Made by a program: the position numbers and the translations under genes. Below are positions 24,334 through 33,175 of a stretch of DNA of 36,029 nt, piece by piece. The stretch spans positions 19,299-55,327 of the forward strand of contig NZ_BEWG01000036.1 in assembly GCF_002723835.1 (NCBI RefSeq). Reading direction: 5' to 3'. Below the pieces are notes generated by a model. It was given only the letters and a program-made list of their open reading frames with translations, searched no databases and was not told the DNA's origin. Position 1 is the stretch's first letter, and each line of letters begins with the position of its first letter. This DNA comes from Mycobacterium sp. shizuoka-1. GTDB lineage: Bacteria > Actinomycetota > Actinomycetes > Mycobacteriales > Mycobacteriaceae.

Positions 24334-24798
24334 ATGCCTGGCAGAAGATTTGCGTTCGAGATTCGCCGGACGAGCAGCGCGCCACCCGCCACACTGTTTC
24401 GGCTCGAGACCGACGGCGCCACCATGTCCGACTGGGCGAAACCACTTGTGTTCGAATCGAGCTGGGACCGACAAGGCGATCCTTCACCCAGCGGTGTCGG
24501 CGCCGTCCGCAAGGTGGGACTGTGGCCCTTGCTTGTGCGGGAGAAGACCATCGAATACGACCAGGATCGTCGGCACGTCTACGAGCTGATCGGACCGTCC
24601 AGCCCCGCCAGAGGGTACCGTGCCGAAGTGATCTTCACGCCGAACAAGTCGGGTGGCACTGACTTGGTCTGGCGTGGCGAGTTCACCGAGGCGCTACCCG
24701 GAACGGGGCCGGTGATGCTCGCTGTCCTGCGAAGCACCATCCACCTTCTGTCGGGCCTGCTCGTGAAGGCCGCCGAACGCGAACACTCCGCAGGCTAA
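24334..24798 (+). CDS. SRPBCC (START-like) domain protein
   Basis: A 154-residue protein of the SRPBCC ligand-binding fold. It begins with a beta strand plus helix (FEIRRTSSAPPATLFRLE), has the DGATMSDWAKPLVFESSW loop, and ends with a long amphipathic helix (IHLLSGLLVKAAEREH). This family binds hydrophobic ligands and includes cyclases, lipid carriers and CoxG-like proteins. It is unlike the Rv0910-type gene earlier in the operon. GGGAGG 5 nt before ATG 24334 gives a strong start. It is the last gene of the rightward operon and ends 17 bp from the convergent FAD oxidoreductase gene. Function is unassigned; hydrophobic substrate handling is plausible. Confidence 0.75.
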   Translation: MPGRRFAFEIRRTSSAPPATLFRLETDGATMSDWAKPLVFESSWDRQGDPSPSGVGAVRKVGLWPLLVREKTIEYDQDRRHVYELIGPSSPARGYRAEVIFTPNKSGGTDLVWRGEFTEALPGTGPVMLAVLRSTIHLLSGLLVKAAEREHSAG

Positions 24799-24815
24799 GC
24801 AATATGGCACGCAAC

Positions 24816-26678
24816 TCATGCCGTACCCCGCTCATTCGGATATATAGGTGCGTGGGCGTCGACAACCGTCGAGACAGGTGAAGGCGCGTCATCGGCCGAC
24901 CGCTTCGCCGACAACCGTACACGCGGGACTGATGTCGTGGTGTCAAACACATTTCGCCGGCCACGGCTATAGCGGTAGTCGTCGCACGTCTGAAACAAGC
25001 GCACTAGGCGAGGCGCTGTACAGCTCGCGACCTTCGCTCGCGCACCGGGCAATCGGGCCGCGTCGAGAATCGCATTGGCGACTCGTTTACCGGACTCGTT
25101 CGCACCATCCATCGTGTCCCCAGGATGACTGTTCCGGGTGTAGGAACCCGCCAGAAATAGGTTGGGAACCATTGTGATCGACTCGGGTTGGTTTTCCCAG
25201 CACGAAGGCGAGACCGACAGCAACGGCTCATCGATCGTCATCGGTCTGTCGTCACCGTTGTTCTTGACTCCTGGCGAGAAGTAGACCGAGTGAATGCGGT
25301 CGTCAGCGAATAGCTTCGCCCCGTTGGGCAGGTGGTGGCGCAGCTGGGCGAGAACCTCGTCGACGATCTCTGCCGGCGTGCAGTCCTTGGCCGGCTTGTT
25401 GTAAAGCATCCCAGGAAGAAACCGCCACGATGGATCGTCGATTTGAACGGAAACGAATTCCACAGCTTTGCCGTCACCATACTCGGTGAGGTCGATGTCC
25501 CAAACGGAGGTGAGGACCTCATTGCCCATGGACCAGGGCGCGGTGAGGCTTGTGAATGCTGTCCGCAGTTCGCTTGCCTTTTCGGTCAGCAGGATCTGCA
25601 CGCTGAACATCTGCAGCGGTTCCAGTAGTCCTATTCTTTGCAGCCCAGGATCGGCCTGGGCGAGATCTTCATCAATGAGTTGAGCGGCTTTGTCGGCCGG
25701 GACCGCGAGCACGTACCAGTCGGCCTCGATGCGGCTCTCCAGACCAGTGTCGTCACGCACTGTCGCTCCAGTGATTCTGCCATCGGCACAGGTGATATCA
25801 CTCAATGTGTGTCCGAGGTGGAATCGAGTTCCCAGACGCGACAAGTGTTCTGCCCAAGGGTCAATCCACGCCGTGTTCTCGGGACCATTGAGAATCATCA
25901 CGTCGGCTGTGAATCCCCTGCTGCGGCGATGCCCTACTCCGCCGAGAATATAACTCACCATCTGCGCCAAGGCGCGGGTGCTCGCTCCCTCCGCACTGCA
26001 GAAGCCGCTCGGGAAAAGAATGTCGGCAAGACGTTTCGCCGAAGGGGAGAGGGCTGCGGAATCCAAATAGTCATGGGCTGCAACATGTTCAAGCTCCGCC
26101 CACTGGCGCTGCTCTCCGCTGGTGACCAGCGCCAACAGCCTGACGCCAAGCCGAACGGCGTCGGCAGGGGTGACGCGACGAACAAGCGTGCCGTAATCGG
26201 CAACAGCCGCGGCACGTGCCTGCCACGAGCGACCAAGGTCCGCTGATCGCATCGGCAACCTCGCCAAGGCGTCGTTCCAGCCAAACGTGAGCTTCAGCCC
26301 GTCAGGTCCAGTCGTCAGATTATCGAGCACCGTGCGCCCACCGCCGATCGGAATGCGCGCCATTGTCTCGCCGATATTGGGGCAGGACGCGGTGAAGAAA
26401 TGACCACCCATGTTTCCAGGCATGTCCGCGCGTCCGCCGGTACCGGTATTCGGATGCGCGAAACTCCGGACCTTGCCACCCAGCACCGAATGTCGCTCAT
26501 ACACATCGACATCAAAGCCACGCTCGGCAAGCTCGTGCGCCACCGTCAAACCGGCTGGACCGCCGCCGAATACCGCCACACGTCGCCCCGGTCCAGGTTC
26601 GACGAGCGAGTGCTCTGCGCCTGTGCCTGCGAGCGGAACGTTCTGCTCAGCAACATCACCGCGGTGAGGCCGCGTCAT
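24816..26678 (-). CDS. FAD-dependent desaturase/amine-oxidase-like oxidoreductase
   Basis: A 620-residue flavoprotein. The N-terminal Rossmann motif is VAVFGGGPAGLTVAHELA followed by the acidic strand end VDVYER, and the GGKVRSF segment is typical of phytoene/zeta-carotene desaturase-like and UDP-galactopyranose mutase-like enzymes. The C-terminal FAD-closing part is LFLAGSYTRNSHPGDTMDGA with ESGKRVANAIL. About 75 additional residues follow the domain and are basic and low complexity. The start at ATG 26678 has AAGGGG upstream. It is the third gene of the operon FadD - DUF3556 - FAD oxidoreductase, 66 bp after the DUF3556 stop. The reaction is unknown; a desaturation, saturation or isomerisation of an isoprenoid-like chain is suggested only by family. 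Confidence 0.82.
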   Translation of the reverse strand: MTRPHRGDVAEQNVPLAGTGAEHSLVEPGPGRRVAVFGGGPAGLTVAHELAERGFDVDVYERHSVLGGKVRSFAHPNTGTGGRADMPGNMGGHFFTASCPNIGETMARIPIGGGRTVLDNLTTGPDGLKLTFGWNDALARLPMRSADLGRSWQARAAAVADYGTLVRRVTPADAVRLGVRLLALVTSGEQRQWAELEHVAAHDYLDSAALSPSAKRLADILFPSGFCSAEGASTRALAQMVSYILGGVGHRRSRGFTADVMILNGPENTAWIDPWAEHLSRLGTRFHLGHTLSDITCADGRITGATVRDDTGLESRIEADWYVLAVPADKAAQLIDEDLAQADPGLQRIGLLEPLQMFSVQILLTEKASELRTAFTSLTAPWSMGNEVLTSVWDIDLTEYGDGKAVEFVSVQIDDPSWRFLPGMLYNKPAKDCTPAEIVDEVLAQLRHHLPNGAKLFADDRIHSVYFSPGVKNNGDDRPMTIDEPLLSVSPSCWENQPESITMVPNLFLAGSYTRNSHPGDTMDGANESGKRVANAILDAARLPGARAKVASCTAPRLVRLFQTCDDYRYSRGRRNVFDTTTSVPRVRLSAKRSADDAPSPVSTVVDAHAPIYPNERGTA

Positions 26679-26744
26679 GGCATCCCCTTCATATCGAACA
26701 GCCGATTTGCGTCGCGCACGTCAACCGAAGCGTCAACGAGGTCG

Positions 26745-28523
26745 TCATGTTTGCGCTTGGCTCTCCTGACGACCCATCCTCCACTCGACCTGATGGGGTA
26801 TCGGCCCGTTCGGCAGCCAGGGTTGCGCATCGACGGCGTCGGCGACGCGCCAAGTGCCTCGCTCAATCACACCCAACGCAACGTCGATCACCTTGTACCG
26901 CTGAATCTTGCTCTGAATCGCTTGGGACTCGACCCACACCACGAGGAATTCGCCCGGCTCGAAGCCGCACCGCTTCTGCAACGCGGTGAGCATCTCCTCG
27001 TCGTGCATGTGACCGTCGCCGAAGTTGAAGCCGAGCAGCGAATTGCACGCGAACTCCGCCTCGCGAATCGTCCACCGGTCGATATCGGGAATATACTTGT
27101 AGAGCAAGGAGAACAGGCCCCTGCCTTGACTGTGCATCGAGCGCCACGCGATTGTCTGCTGCATGGTGATCTCGGCGACCGCGTCATCGTAGCCCAGTGA
27201 CTTCAGCTGGTCGATCTGATTGCCTGTCGGCCGCTTTACCGCATTCAGCTTCTGCTCCGCTCCAGGAGCGAACGCCCACAGCGCCGATGCCCAGTTCCCG
27301 GCGTACTGGCGCATCGACGGCAGGAACGAGACCAGGTCGGGACGCACATTGCCGAGTATCGGAAAGAACAGCAATGCCACTGCGATGGCAGCGATCAGCC
27401 ATCCCGACGACATGTCGCCGATACCGAAACCCTGCCAGTTCGGGAATCCCCAGAACAGGAACACCGTCGCATAGGCGAACAGCACGTTCCACTCGAGCGG
27501 CACCGCGAGCGGAAACATCGCGATGATGAACAGGTGGAAGCTCACCATGAGTACCACAGCCGCCAACGTGAGGGTCCGATTCGTCGAGAACAACAGAACG
27601 GTCGGCGTGAGGAGTTCGACGACACTGCCGCACACGTGGGCCATGAAATGCGCAAGCTTCGACGGCCGAAGATCGCGCGGGAAGTCACGGTAGTGCGCAC
27701 GCTTGATCGCCTTGGACAATACGGTTGGGCTGTTGCTCACCATCGGCGGCACCACGTTGGAGAAATGCAAACCCAGCTTCGACGCGCCAGCTCCGACCCA
27801 GATCACCACCATGAGCAACTTAAGCGCAACGATCATGTCCACGAACGGAAGTGCGGCGAAGAAGATCATTGCGGGCAGGTACTGCTCGCTTCGCGCCGCC
27901 AGGAAGATCACTTTGTCTCGCAGGCCGAGTAGCACCAACGCCACGATGACCGTGATGACCGCCGCGGGGTTGACCAGCCCGGCGGCGGTGCCGGGCCAAA
28001 CGTTCGACAGGGACCCACTCGGTGTGCCCGGCAGCGCGATGGCGACTACCAGCCCACCGAGCACGACCACGTACAGCATGACGTCCCACACGGTGCGACT
28101 GTCGCCCGCCGTGAAGGGGACACGCCGCCAGGGACGTATCCGCAATGTTCCGGGGCGGATCCAAAACAGAATGCCACCTGTCATGGGTTTGAACTTGCCC
28201 GCCAACGGCCCCCACGATCCCGCTACTCCGACCGTCTCGAGCAACACGGTCCACAGAACAAGCTTCTGGTAGACGATCGGCTCGTTCCACCAGCCCGCCA
28301 CGTCCCAGAACGGGCCGACACCGGACGACCACGTCGTCGCGATCGCCCCGAGCACGATGTAGAGCACGGCAACCTTCAATGCGTAGATCACGTGGAGCAA
28401 CTTGGGTGAGCCGAGACCATATTCGACCCAGTGCAGTGCGAGGACTCTCATCCGTTCTCGCAACGGTTCGTCGAGGAACGTCTGTAGATCGACTGGTGGG
28501 AAGTTCGGTTCCTTGAATCCCAT
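26745..28523 (-). CDS. DUF3556 multi-pass membrane protein
   Basis: A 592-residue membrane protein matching the DUF3556 family (Pfam description 576-592 residues, actinobacterial). It starts MGFKEPNFPPVDLQTFL. About eight to ten hydrophobic segments occupy roughly residues 40-410, for example VAVLYIVLGAIATTW, VVVLGGLVVAIALPG, VITVIVALVLLGLRD and LIAAIAVALLFFPILGN. The last 180 residues (from MRQYAGNWASALW) are soluble and end with KVIDVALGVIERG and WLPNGPIPHQVEW. ATG 28523 is preceded by AAGGAGAGAAGG. No function is established for the family. Its place between a CoA ligase and a desaturase-like flavoprotein suggests a membrane step in lipid processing. Confidence 0.83.
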   Translation of the reverse strand: MGFKEPNFPPVDLQTFLDEPLRERMRVLALHWVEYGLGSPKLLHVIYALKVAVLYIVLGAIATTWSSGVGPFWDVAGWWNEPIVYQKLVLWTVLLETVGVAGSWGPLAGKFKPMTGGILFWIRPGTLRIRPWRRVPFTAGDSRTVWDVMLYVVVLGGLVVAIALPGTPSGSLSNVWPGTAAGLVNPAAVITVIVALVLLGLRDKVIFLAARSEQYLPAMIFFAALPFVDMIVALKLLMVVIWVGAGASKLGLHFSNVVPPMVSNSPTVLSKAIKRAHYRDFPRDLRPSKLAHFMAHVCGSVVELLTPTVLLFSTNRTLTLAAVVLMVSFHLFIIAMFPLAVPLEWNVLFAYATVFLFWGFPNWQGFGIGDMSSGWLIAAIAVALLFFPILGNVRPDLVSFLPSMRQYAGNWASALWAFAPGAEQKLNAVKRPTGNQIDQLKSLGYDDAVAEITMQQTIAWRSMHSQGRGLFSLLYKYIPDIDRWTIREAEFACNSLLGFNFGDGHMHDEEMLTALQKRCGFEPGEFLVVWVESQAIQSKIQRYKVIDVALGVIERGTWRVADAVDAQPWLPNGPIPHQVEWRMGRQESQAQT

Positions 28524-28592
28524 GACCTTCTCTCCTTGGTGGCAAGAATTCCGTCGGCCCTTCTGGCTCCGGCAGCGCACGACTGTTGTTGG

Positions 28593-30059
28593 CTACTCCG
28601 CGGTAGACAGCGACCTGCGCAAAGTGGGTTTGTCGATCTTTCCGACCGGATTCTTCGGAAGCTCGCCGACGATCGAAATCTGCACCGGCAGTTTGATTTT
28701 GGTCAGATAGCTCCGACAATGCTCCAGCAGTGCTTCCGATGTGACAACGGCGTCCGGATAAGGAACTACGAACGCAACCGGTACCTCGCCGTAGATGGCA
28801 TGCTGTTGGCCGACGACGGCGGCTTCGAGTACCGCGGAATGGCGGCACAGCGTTGCCTCGATCTCCTTCGGGTAGACGTTCTCGCCGCCGCGAATGATCA
28901 TGTCCTTGATGCGGTCGACGATTGTCAGGTAGCCGTCGTCGTCGAGAATGCCGATGTCGCCGGTGTGCAGCCACCCCTCTACGAGGGCGTCGGCCGTTGC
29001 CAAGGACCGATTGAGGTACCCGCGCATCAGGTTGGGGCCGCGCACTACCACTTCGCCGATCTCGCCGGCAGGCAGGTGGTTTCGCTTGGCGTCGACCACA
29101 GCGACCTCTTGTCCCGACAGGGGCGGACCGACTGTGCCGAGCTTGCGTGGCCCGTCGAGCGGATTGCAGGTTGACGCACAGGTACCCTCGGTGAGTCCAT
29201 AGCCCTCGAGGATCACGAAGCCGAACCTGCGCTCGCAGCGTTCGAGGAGTTCGCGTGACACGGGGGCCGCACCGCATATCGCGAAGCGCAGCGACGACGT
29301 GTCCCGGTGAATACCGTCGGGTAGCTCGGCCAACCGCGCGTAGATGGTTGGGACAGCGGAAAAGTAGGTCGGTCGGTGAGATTCGACGGCAGCAAGGAAG
29401 GTGCTGGGCTCGAACCTGCTCAGGATGGTGATTTGGGCCCCTGCTGATATGGGCGCAAGAAAGCTGGCACACAGCGAATTGACATGGAAGAGGGGCAAGA
29501 CAAGCAGGCAATGGTCGGATGGATCCAGTCGCAGATGCTCAGCGAGCATCGTCGCCATCGCCGCGAGATTCCCGTGGTCGAGCATGACGCCTTTGGGGCG
29601 GCCCGTCGAACCGCTCGTGTAGATGAGAAGAGCGATGTCGTCGCTCCCCGGCGCATTCGGCGACTGCGTCCCCGACGGCTCCAAGCGCATTTCCTCGACG
29701 GGGAGTGTGTCGATCTCATAGCCAGTCGGCTCCCGGTCGGCGATCAGCAGCACCGCGTCCGAATCCTCGATCTGGTATCGCGCTTCGTTGTCGGTGAAGG
29801 CCGGGTTGATCGGCGTCGCGATAGCGCCGAGCCGCCAAGCCGCGAGGATGCCGACCAGTAGTTCGACGCAATTCGGCAGCATGATCGCAACGATGTCCCC
29901 GTGCGCAACGCCCTTGTCGACCAATTGTTCGGCGAGCGCGTCCACGCGGGCACGGACCTGTTCGTAGCTCAATTCCGATCGTTCGTCGCGCATACACGGC
30001 CGTGAGCCAAGGGTCGGCGACTCATCCCAGGCCAGGGTCGGCGCCAAAGTCATCGACAT
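28593..30059 (-). CDS. Acyl-CoA synthetase (FadD-type, ANL superfamily)
   Basis: A 488-residue AMP-forming acid-CoA ligase. Motifs: LLIYTSGSTGRPKGVML (ATP loop), LEGYGLTEGTCAS, WLHTGDIGILDDDGYL, IRGGENVYPKEIEA and the C-terminal lysine in NPVGKIDKPTLRR. It is more compact than the ligase at 19607 and resembles FadD13/4-coumarate-ligase-like soluble enzymes. The start is uncertain: ATG 30059 or 30053. The frame is open to 30104, but that would carry coding sequence across a palindrome and a consensus TTGACA. It leads the operon with DUF3556 and the flavoprotein, and is divergent from the TetR gene. Confidence 0.88.
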   Translation of the reverse strand: MSMTLAPTLAWDESPTLGSRPCMRDERSELSYEQVRARVDALAEQLVDKGVAHGDIVAIMLPNCVELLVGILAAWRLGAIATPINPAFTDNEARYQIEDSDAVLLIADREPTGYEIDTLPVEEMRLEPSGTQSPNAPGSDDIALLIYTSGSTGRPKGVMLDHGNLAAMATMLAEHLRLDPSDHCLLVLPLFHVNSLCASFLAPISAGAQITILSRFEPSTFLAAVESHRPTYFSAVPTIYARLAELPDGIHRDTSSLRFAICGAAPVSRELLERCERRFGFVILEGYGLTEGTCASTCNPLDGPRKLGTVGPPLSGQEVAVVDAKRNHLPAGEIGEVVVRGPNLMRGYLNRSLATADALVEGWLHTGDIGILDDDGYLTIVDRIKDMIIRGGENVYPKEIEATLCRHSAVLEAAVVGQQHAIYGEVPVAFVVPYPDAVVTSEALLEHCRSYLTKIKLPVQISIVGELPKNPVGKIDKPTLRRSLSTAE

Positions 30060-30168
30060 AGTGAGATCGTGACATCGTAGAAGTGACATGTCAATCTTGT
30101 ACATGAATCTTAATTCACCATAGTGTACTGTTGGTCATCGGTAGAACCGCACAGAACAGGAACCTGAA
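30060..30168. promoter_or_regulatory. Divergent FadD/TetR promoter region with operator palindrome
   Basis: TGACATGTCA at 30084-30093 is a perfect 10-bp palindrome. It is the core of a longer imperfect inverted repeat, with GTAgAAG on one side and CTTGTAC on the other. A perfect TTGACA -35 hexamer on the minus strand (30094-30089) overlaps it, so a bound repressor would block the FadD promoter. The distance from this hexamer to ATG 30059/30053 implies a leaderless or nearly leaderless transcript; the -10 is weak. The neighbouring TetR protein is the likely ligand-controlled repressor. Confidence 0.55.
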
Positions 30169-30834
30169 ATGGCCAGGGAGTCCCCAAGCGCCGCCGTCGC
30201 GGGACGGCTGACCGAGCGTCACCGTGCGCTGCGCGCTGAACTCATTCGCGAAGAGATCGTCGACGCCGCGCTAACTGAGTTCTCCGAACGCGGTTACCAC
30301 GACACTTCGATCGCGAATATTGGTAAGCGACTCGGGTCGGCGCCGTCGATGATCTACAACTACTTCACCAACAAGCGCGAGATTCTGGATGTCGCCGTCA
30401 ATGACGCGTTGATCGCCGCCGGTACCGCGGTCGCTCAGCTGACCGGCGAGCCGCCGAAGTCGGCGGAGGAGTTCCGAAGCTTGGCCAACGAGCTCGGAAA
30501 CGCTGCCGTCGACATCCTCACTCGGGACCACCGGACCGGTCGAATGCTGGTCATGATCGCCACGTCGAACGACCCTGATCTGCGCGAGCGCTGGACAGGC
30601 TTCCACCACCTCGCCACAGGCATGATCGAACGCTTCATCGTTACCGGAGCCGAAGCCGGATTTCTGAGGCCTCAGATTGATCCCCACCGGACTGCAAGGG
30701 CAATCCTCGCGCTACCGATGGGAGTGCTTGCGAACGACATGTCGTATCGGCCGGATGCCGACGAAGCTCACGCGCTCGTCCGCGCCATAGTCGCCATGGT
30801 CGCCGATGGCATCTACGACGACTCCGCCTCTTGA
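30169..30834 (+). CDS. TetR-family transcriptional regulator
   Basis: A 221-residue repressor. The N-terminal HTH is clear at about residues 30-70: IVDAALTEFSERGYHDTSI, GKRLGSAPSMIYNYF and NKREIL. The C-terminal ligand-binding domain is helical and family-specific, with RHDRTGRM-like and FHHLATGMIERFI segments. AGGAA lies about 6 nt before ATG 30169. It is divergent from the acyl-CoA synthetase gene and co-directional with the SDR that begins 40 bp after its stop. Autoregulation and control of the FadD-DUF3556-flavoprotein operon through the palindrome at 30084-30093 are inferred from position. Confidence 0.88.
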   Translation: MARESPSAAVAGRLTERHRALRAELIREEIVDAALTEFSERGYHDTSIANIGKRLGSAPSMIYNYFTNKREILDVAVNDALIAAGTAVAQLTGEPPKSAEEFRSLANELGNAAVDILTRDHRTGRMLVMIATSNDPDLRERWTGFHHLATGMIERFIVTGAEAGFLRPQIDPHRTARAILALPMGVLANDMSYRPDADEAHALVRAIVAMVADGIYDDSAS

Positions 30835-30874
30835 TCTGCATCCGGATTGGCCACGTACACCGCGAGGAATCAGA

Positions 30875-31669
30875 ATGAGAGAGATCGACCTCAAGGGCCG
30901 GGTGGCCCTGGTCACCGGCGGCGGCCGCGGTGTCGGCCGGGCTATCAGCATCGCGCTCGGCGAAGCCGGCGCCGCCGTCGCGGTCAACTTCCGCCGCGAC
31001 GACAGCGCGGCGCAGGAGACAGTCGACACCATTCGCGAAGCAGGTGGAACCGCCGCTGCTTTTGCCGCCACGATCGGCGACGCCGAGGCGACGGCTGCGA
31101 TGGTCGAGGCGGCCAGCGCCGCGTTCGGGGCCATCGACATCGTCGTCAACAATGCTGGAATCGCCAGCCGCGGAAAGTCGATCCTGGACACCGACCCAAC
31201 CGAATTGCAGCGTCTGATGGCCGTCAACGCGTTCGGACCACATCGTCTCGCGCAACTTGTGGTGCCGCAGATGCGCATGGCCGGGCGCGGCGACTTTGTG
31301 TTCATCTCCAGCGTCGAGACCCAGATGTTGGCCCCGAACGGGGCACCCTACGGCATGTCGAAGACCGCAATGGAGGCATTGGCAATGGCCTTGGCGAAAG
31401 AAGAAGTGGGATATGGAATCCACTCGAATGTCGTTGCTCCCGGATTGGTTGGGACGGAGATGGGCAAGAAACTAGTGGCAGCCGCCCTAGGCGTCGACAT
31501 TGAGACGCTCGACGCGAGGGCGCCCTACGGCCACGTGTGTCGGCCCCAGGAAGTTGCCGACGTCGTGCTGTTCCTGGTGTCCGGGCTGGCCGGATACGTG
31601 ACCGGCCAGCGCATTACCGTAGATGGTGGGCTGACAGCCGCACACGCAGCCACTCCTCCCACGCTCTGA
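30875..31669 (+). CDS. Short-chain dehydrogenase/reductase (FabG-like)
   Basis: A 264-residue classical SDR. The cofactor motif TGGGRGVG is at residues 14-21, followed by NNAG after IDIVV, the active-site YGMSK, and a terminal GQRITVDGGLTAAH. It would oxidise or reduce an alcohol/ketone using NAD(P); the Ser of FISSVET is in the catalytic position. GAGGAA lies 6 nt before ATG 30875; upstream codons overlap the end of the TetR gene and are not used. It is probably co-transcribed with TetR and converges on the CrtI-like flavoprotein gene. Substrate is unknown. Confidence 0.88.
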   Translation: MREIDLKGRVALVTGGGRGVGRAISIALGEAGAAVAVNFRRDDSAAQETVDTIREAGGTAAAFAATIGDAEATAAMVEAASAAFGAIDIVVNNAGIASRGKSILDTDPTELQRLMAVNAFGPHRLAQLVVPQMRMAGRGDFVFISSVETQMLAPNGAPYGMSKTAMEALAMALAKEEVGYGIHSNVVAPGLVGTEMGKKLVAAALGVDIETLDARAPYGHVCRPQEVADVVLFLVSGLAGYVTGQRITVDGGLTAAHAATPPTL

Positions 31670-31760
31670 CGGCCGACAGACTGTTCTCCCAATGGCCGCG
31701 AACGACGCACGCTACGCATAGCCACAACCGACCAAACGAAGGCAACGGCACAAACGCCGG

Positions 31761-33173
31761 CTATGCAATATCACCGATCGCAGCGAGCGCGGCATTGTGT
31801 CCGCACATTCCGTGGACACCGCCACCAGGCGGTGTGGATGACGAGCAAATGTAGACGCCTGGTACACCGGTGCGGTAGGGATTCAACGCGATTCGTGGCC
31901 GGGCAATGAATTGCCGGAAATCCATTGCACCGCCGTTGATGTCGCCGCCAACGTTGTTCGCATTGTGCGCGCCGATTTCGGTCGGGCTCCGGGTGTAAGT
32001 CGCAACGATCCGCTCACGGAATCCAGGAGCGAATCGTTCGATCTGACCGAGGATCGCTTCAGTTGCGTCTCCGCTAAAACCTTGTGGCACATGGGCATAG
32101 GCGTAAACGGGGTGGATGTTGCCGACGGACCTGCTCGGATCTGCCAGATACTGTTGAGCCACGATGATGAACGGGCGTTCGGGCATACGCCGAGAGTGGG
32201 TTGCCCGCTCGGCCTCTACTATTTCGGGGAACGAGCCGCAGACATGCACGGTGCCGGCCGCCTGGCAGTGCTCATTGGTCCAAGGCACACCATCCTCGAC
32301 CGCGAAGTCGGCCTTGAAAGCAGCCGATCCGTACCTAAAACGGCGATAGGCGCGTTGCACCCTGATGGGCAGGCGGTCGCCGACGATATCAACGATGGCA
32401 CTCGGCGCGAGATCGAACATGACGATATCGGCGGCTGGCAATTCAGTGAGCGAACGGACCGTATGACCTGTTTCGATCTTGGCGCCCAGACCGGACAGCA
32501 GCCGCACAAGTGCGTCGGCGAGGCGCGCGGAGCCGCCCTTGACGACCGGCCAACCGTATCGGTGCCCTGCTGCGCTAAACATAAGTGCGACACCGGATGT
32601 CGGTGGAAGATGAAGCGGTTGCCATGCATGGGCCGCGTTGCCCGCGAACAACGCCCGGGCTTCCTCAGTTCGAAACGTACGTACCAGAGCCGACGCCGGG
32701 ATCATCGCCAGCGGGCCGAAGCGCGCCAGCCGCATCGGATGACGTGGTAGGTGCACCAAGGGACGCAGGATGTCAGTTGCGAGTTCGTCGAAGCCTTGCG
32801 CGAGGGGTTCGAACAATCGTCGCCACCGATGGCCATCAACGCCCAGCAGCGCTTCGGTTTCGGAGAGTGATCGGACCATGACGCCGGCTCGGCCGCCGTC
32901 GAGTGGATGGGCGAGGTCTACTTCCGGCCATGCCCATTGCAGGCCGTAGGACTCCAGATCGAGGGTGCGGATGAATGGCGACATCACCGCGGTGGGGACG
33001 ACGGCGGCGCAGTCATCGTGTAACAGGCCTGGCAGGGTGTTCTCGCTGGTGGCCAAGCCGCCGCCAACCGTGTCGGCGGCCTCGATGAGAGTTACATCGA
33101 TGCCCCTCTGGGCCAGAGTGATTGCCGCAGCCAGCCCGTTTGGTCCCGAACCGACCACGATTGCATTTGTCAT
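31761..33173 (-). CDS. CrtI-like FAD-dependent oxidoreductase
   Basis: A 470-residue phytoene-dehydrogenase-related protein. It begins with the dinucleotide fold IVVGSGPNGLAAAITLA and the glutamate at the end of VTLIEA, then VGGGLATSE. The C-terminal closing segment is GVYICSSSTPPGGGVHGMCG, typical of the actinobacterial NAD(P)/FAD oxidoreductases near CrtI. No membrane segments are apparent. The ATG at 33173 is 2 bp after the stop of the P450-aldehyde dehydrogenase gene, so the two are in one operon. Together they could oxidise a long hydrophobic molecule stepwise. It is distinct from the 620-residue flavoprotein at 24816. Confidence 0.85.
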   Translation of the reverse strand: MTNAIVVGSGPNGLAAAITLAQRGIDVTLIEAADTVGGGLATSENTLPGLLHDDCAAVVPTAVMSPFIRTLDLESYGLQWAWPEVDLAHPLDGGRAGVMVRSLSETEALLGVDGHRWRRLFEPLAQGFDELATDILRPLVHLPRHPMRLARFGPLAMIPASALVRTFRTEEARALFAGNAAHAWQPLHLPPTSGVALMFSAAGHRYGWPVVKGGSARLADALVRLLSGLGAKIETGHTVRSLTELPAADIVMFDLAPSAIVDIVGDRLPIRVQRAYRRFRYGSAAFKADFAVEDGVPWTNEHCQAAGTVHVCGSFPEIVEAERATHSRRMPERPFIIVAQQYLADPSRSVGNIHPVYAYAHVPQGFSGDATEAILGQIERFAPGFRERIVATYTRSPTEIGAHNANNVGGDINGGAMDFRQFIARPRIALNPYRTGVPGVYICSSSTPPGGGVHGMCGHNAALAAIGDIA

Positions 33174-33175
33174 GC

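Noticed and set aside
27820..29511. A 563-codon open frame on the minus strand across the DUF3556 and FadD genes
   Set aside because: It is an out-of-frame shadow: both underlying frames carry full family motifs, and the shadow product is Arg/Gly/Ala-rich without any recognisable motif.
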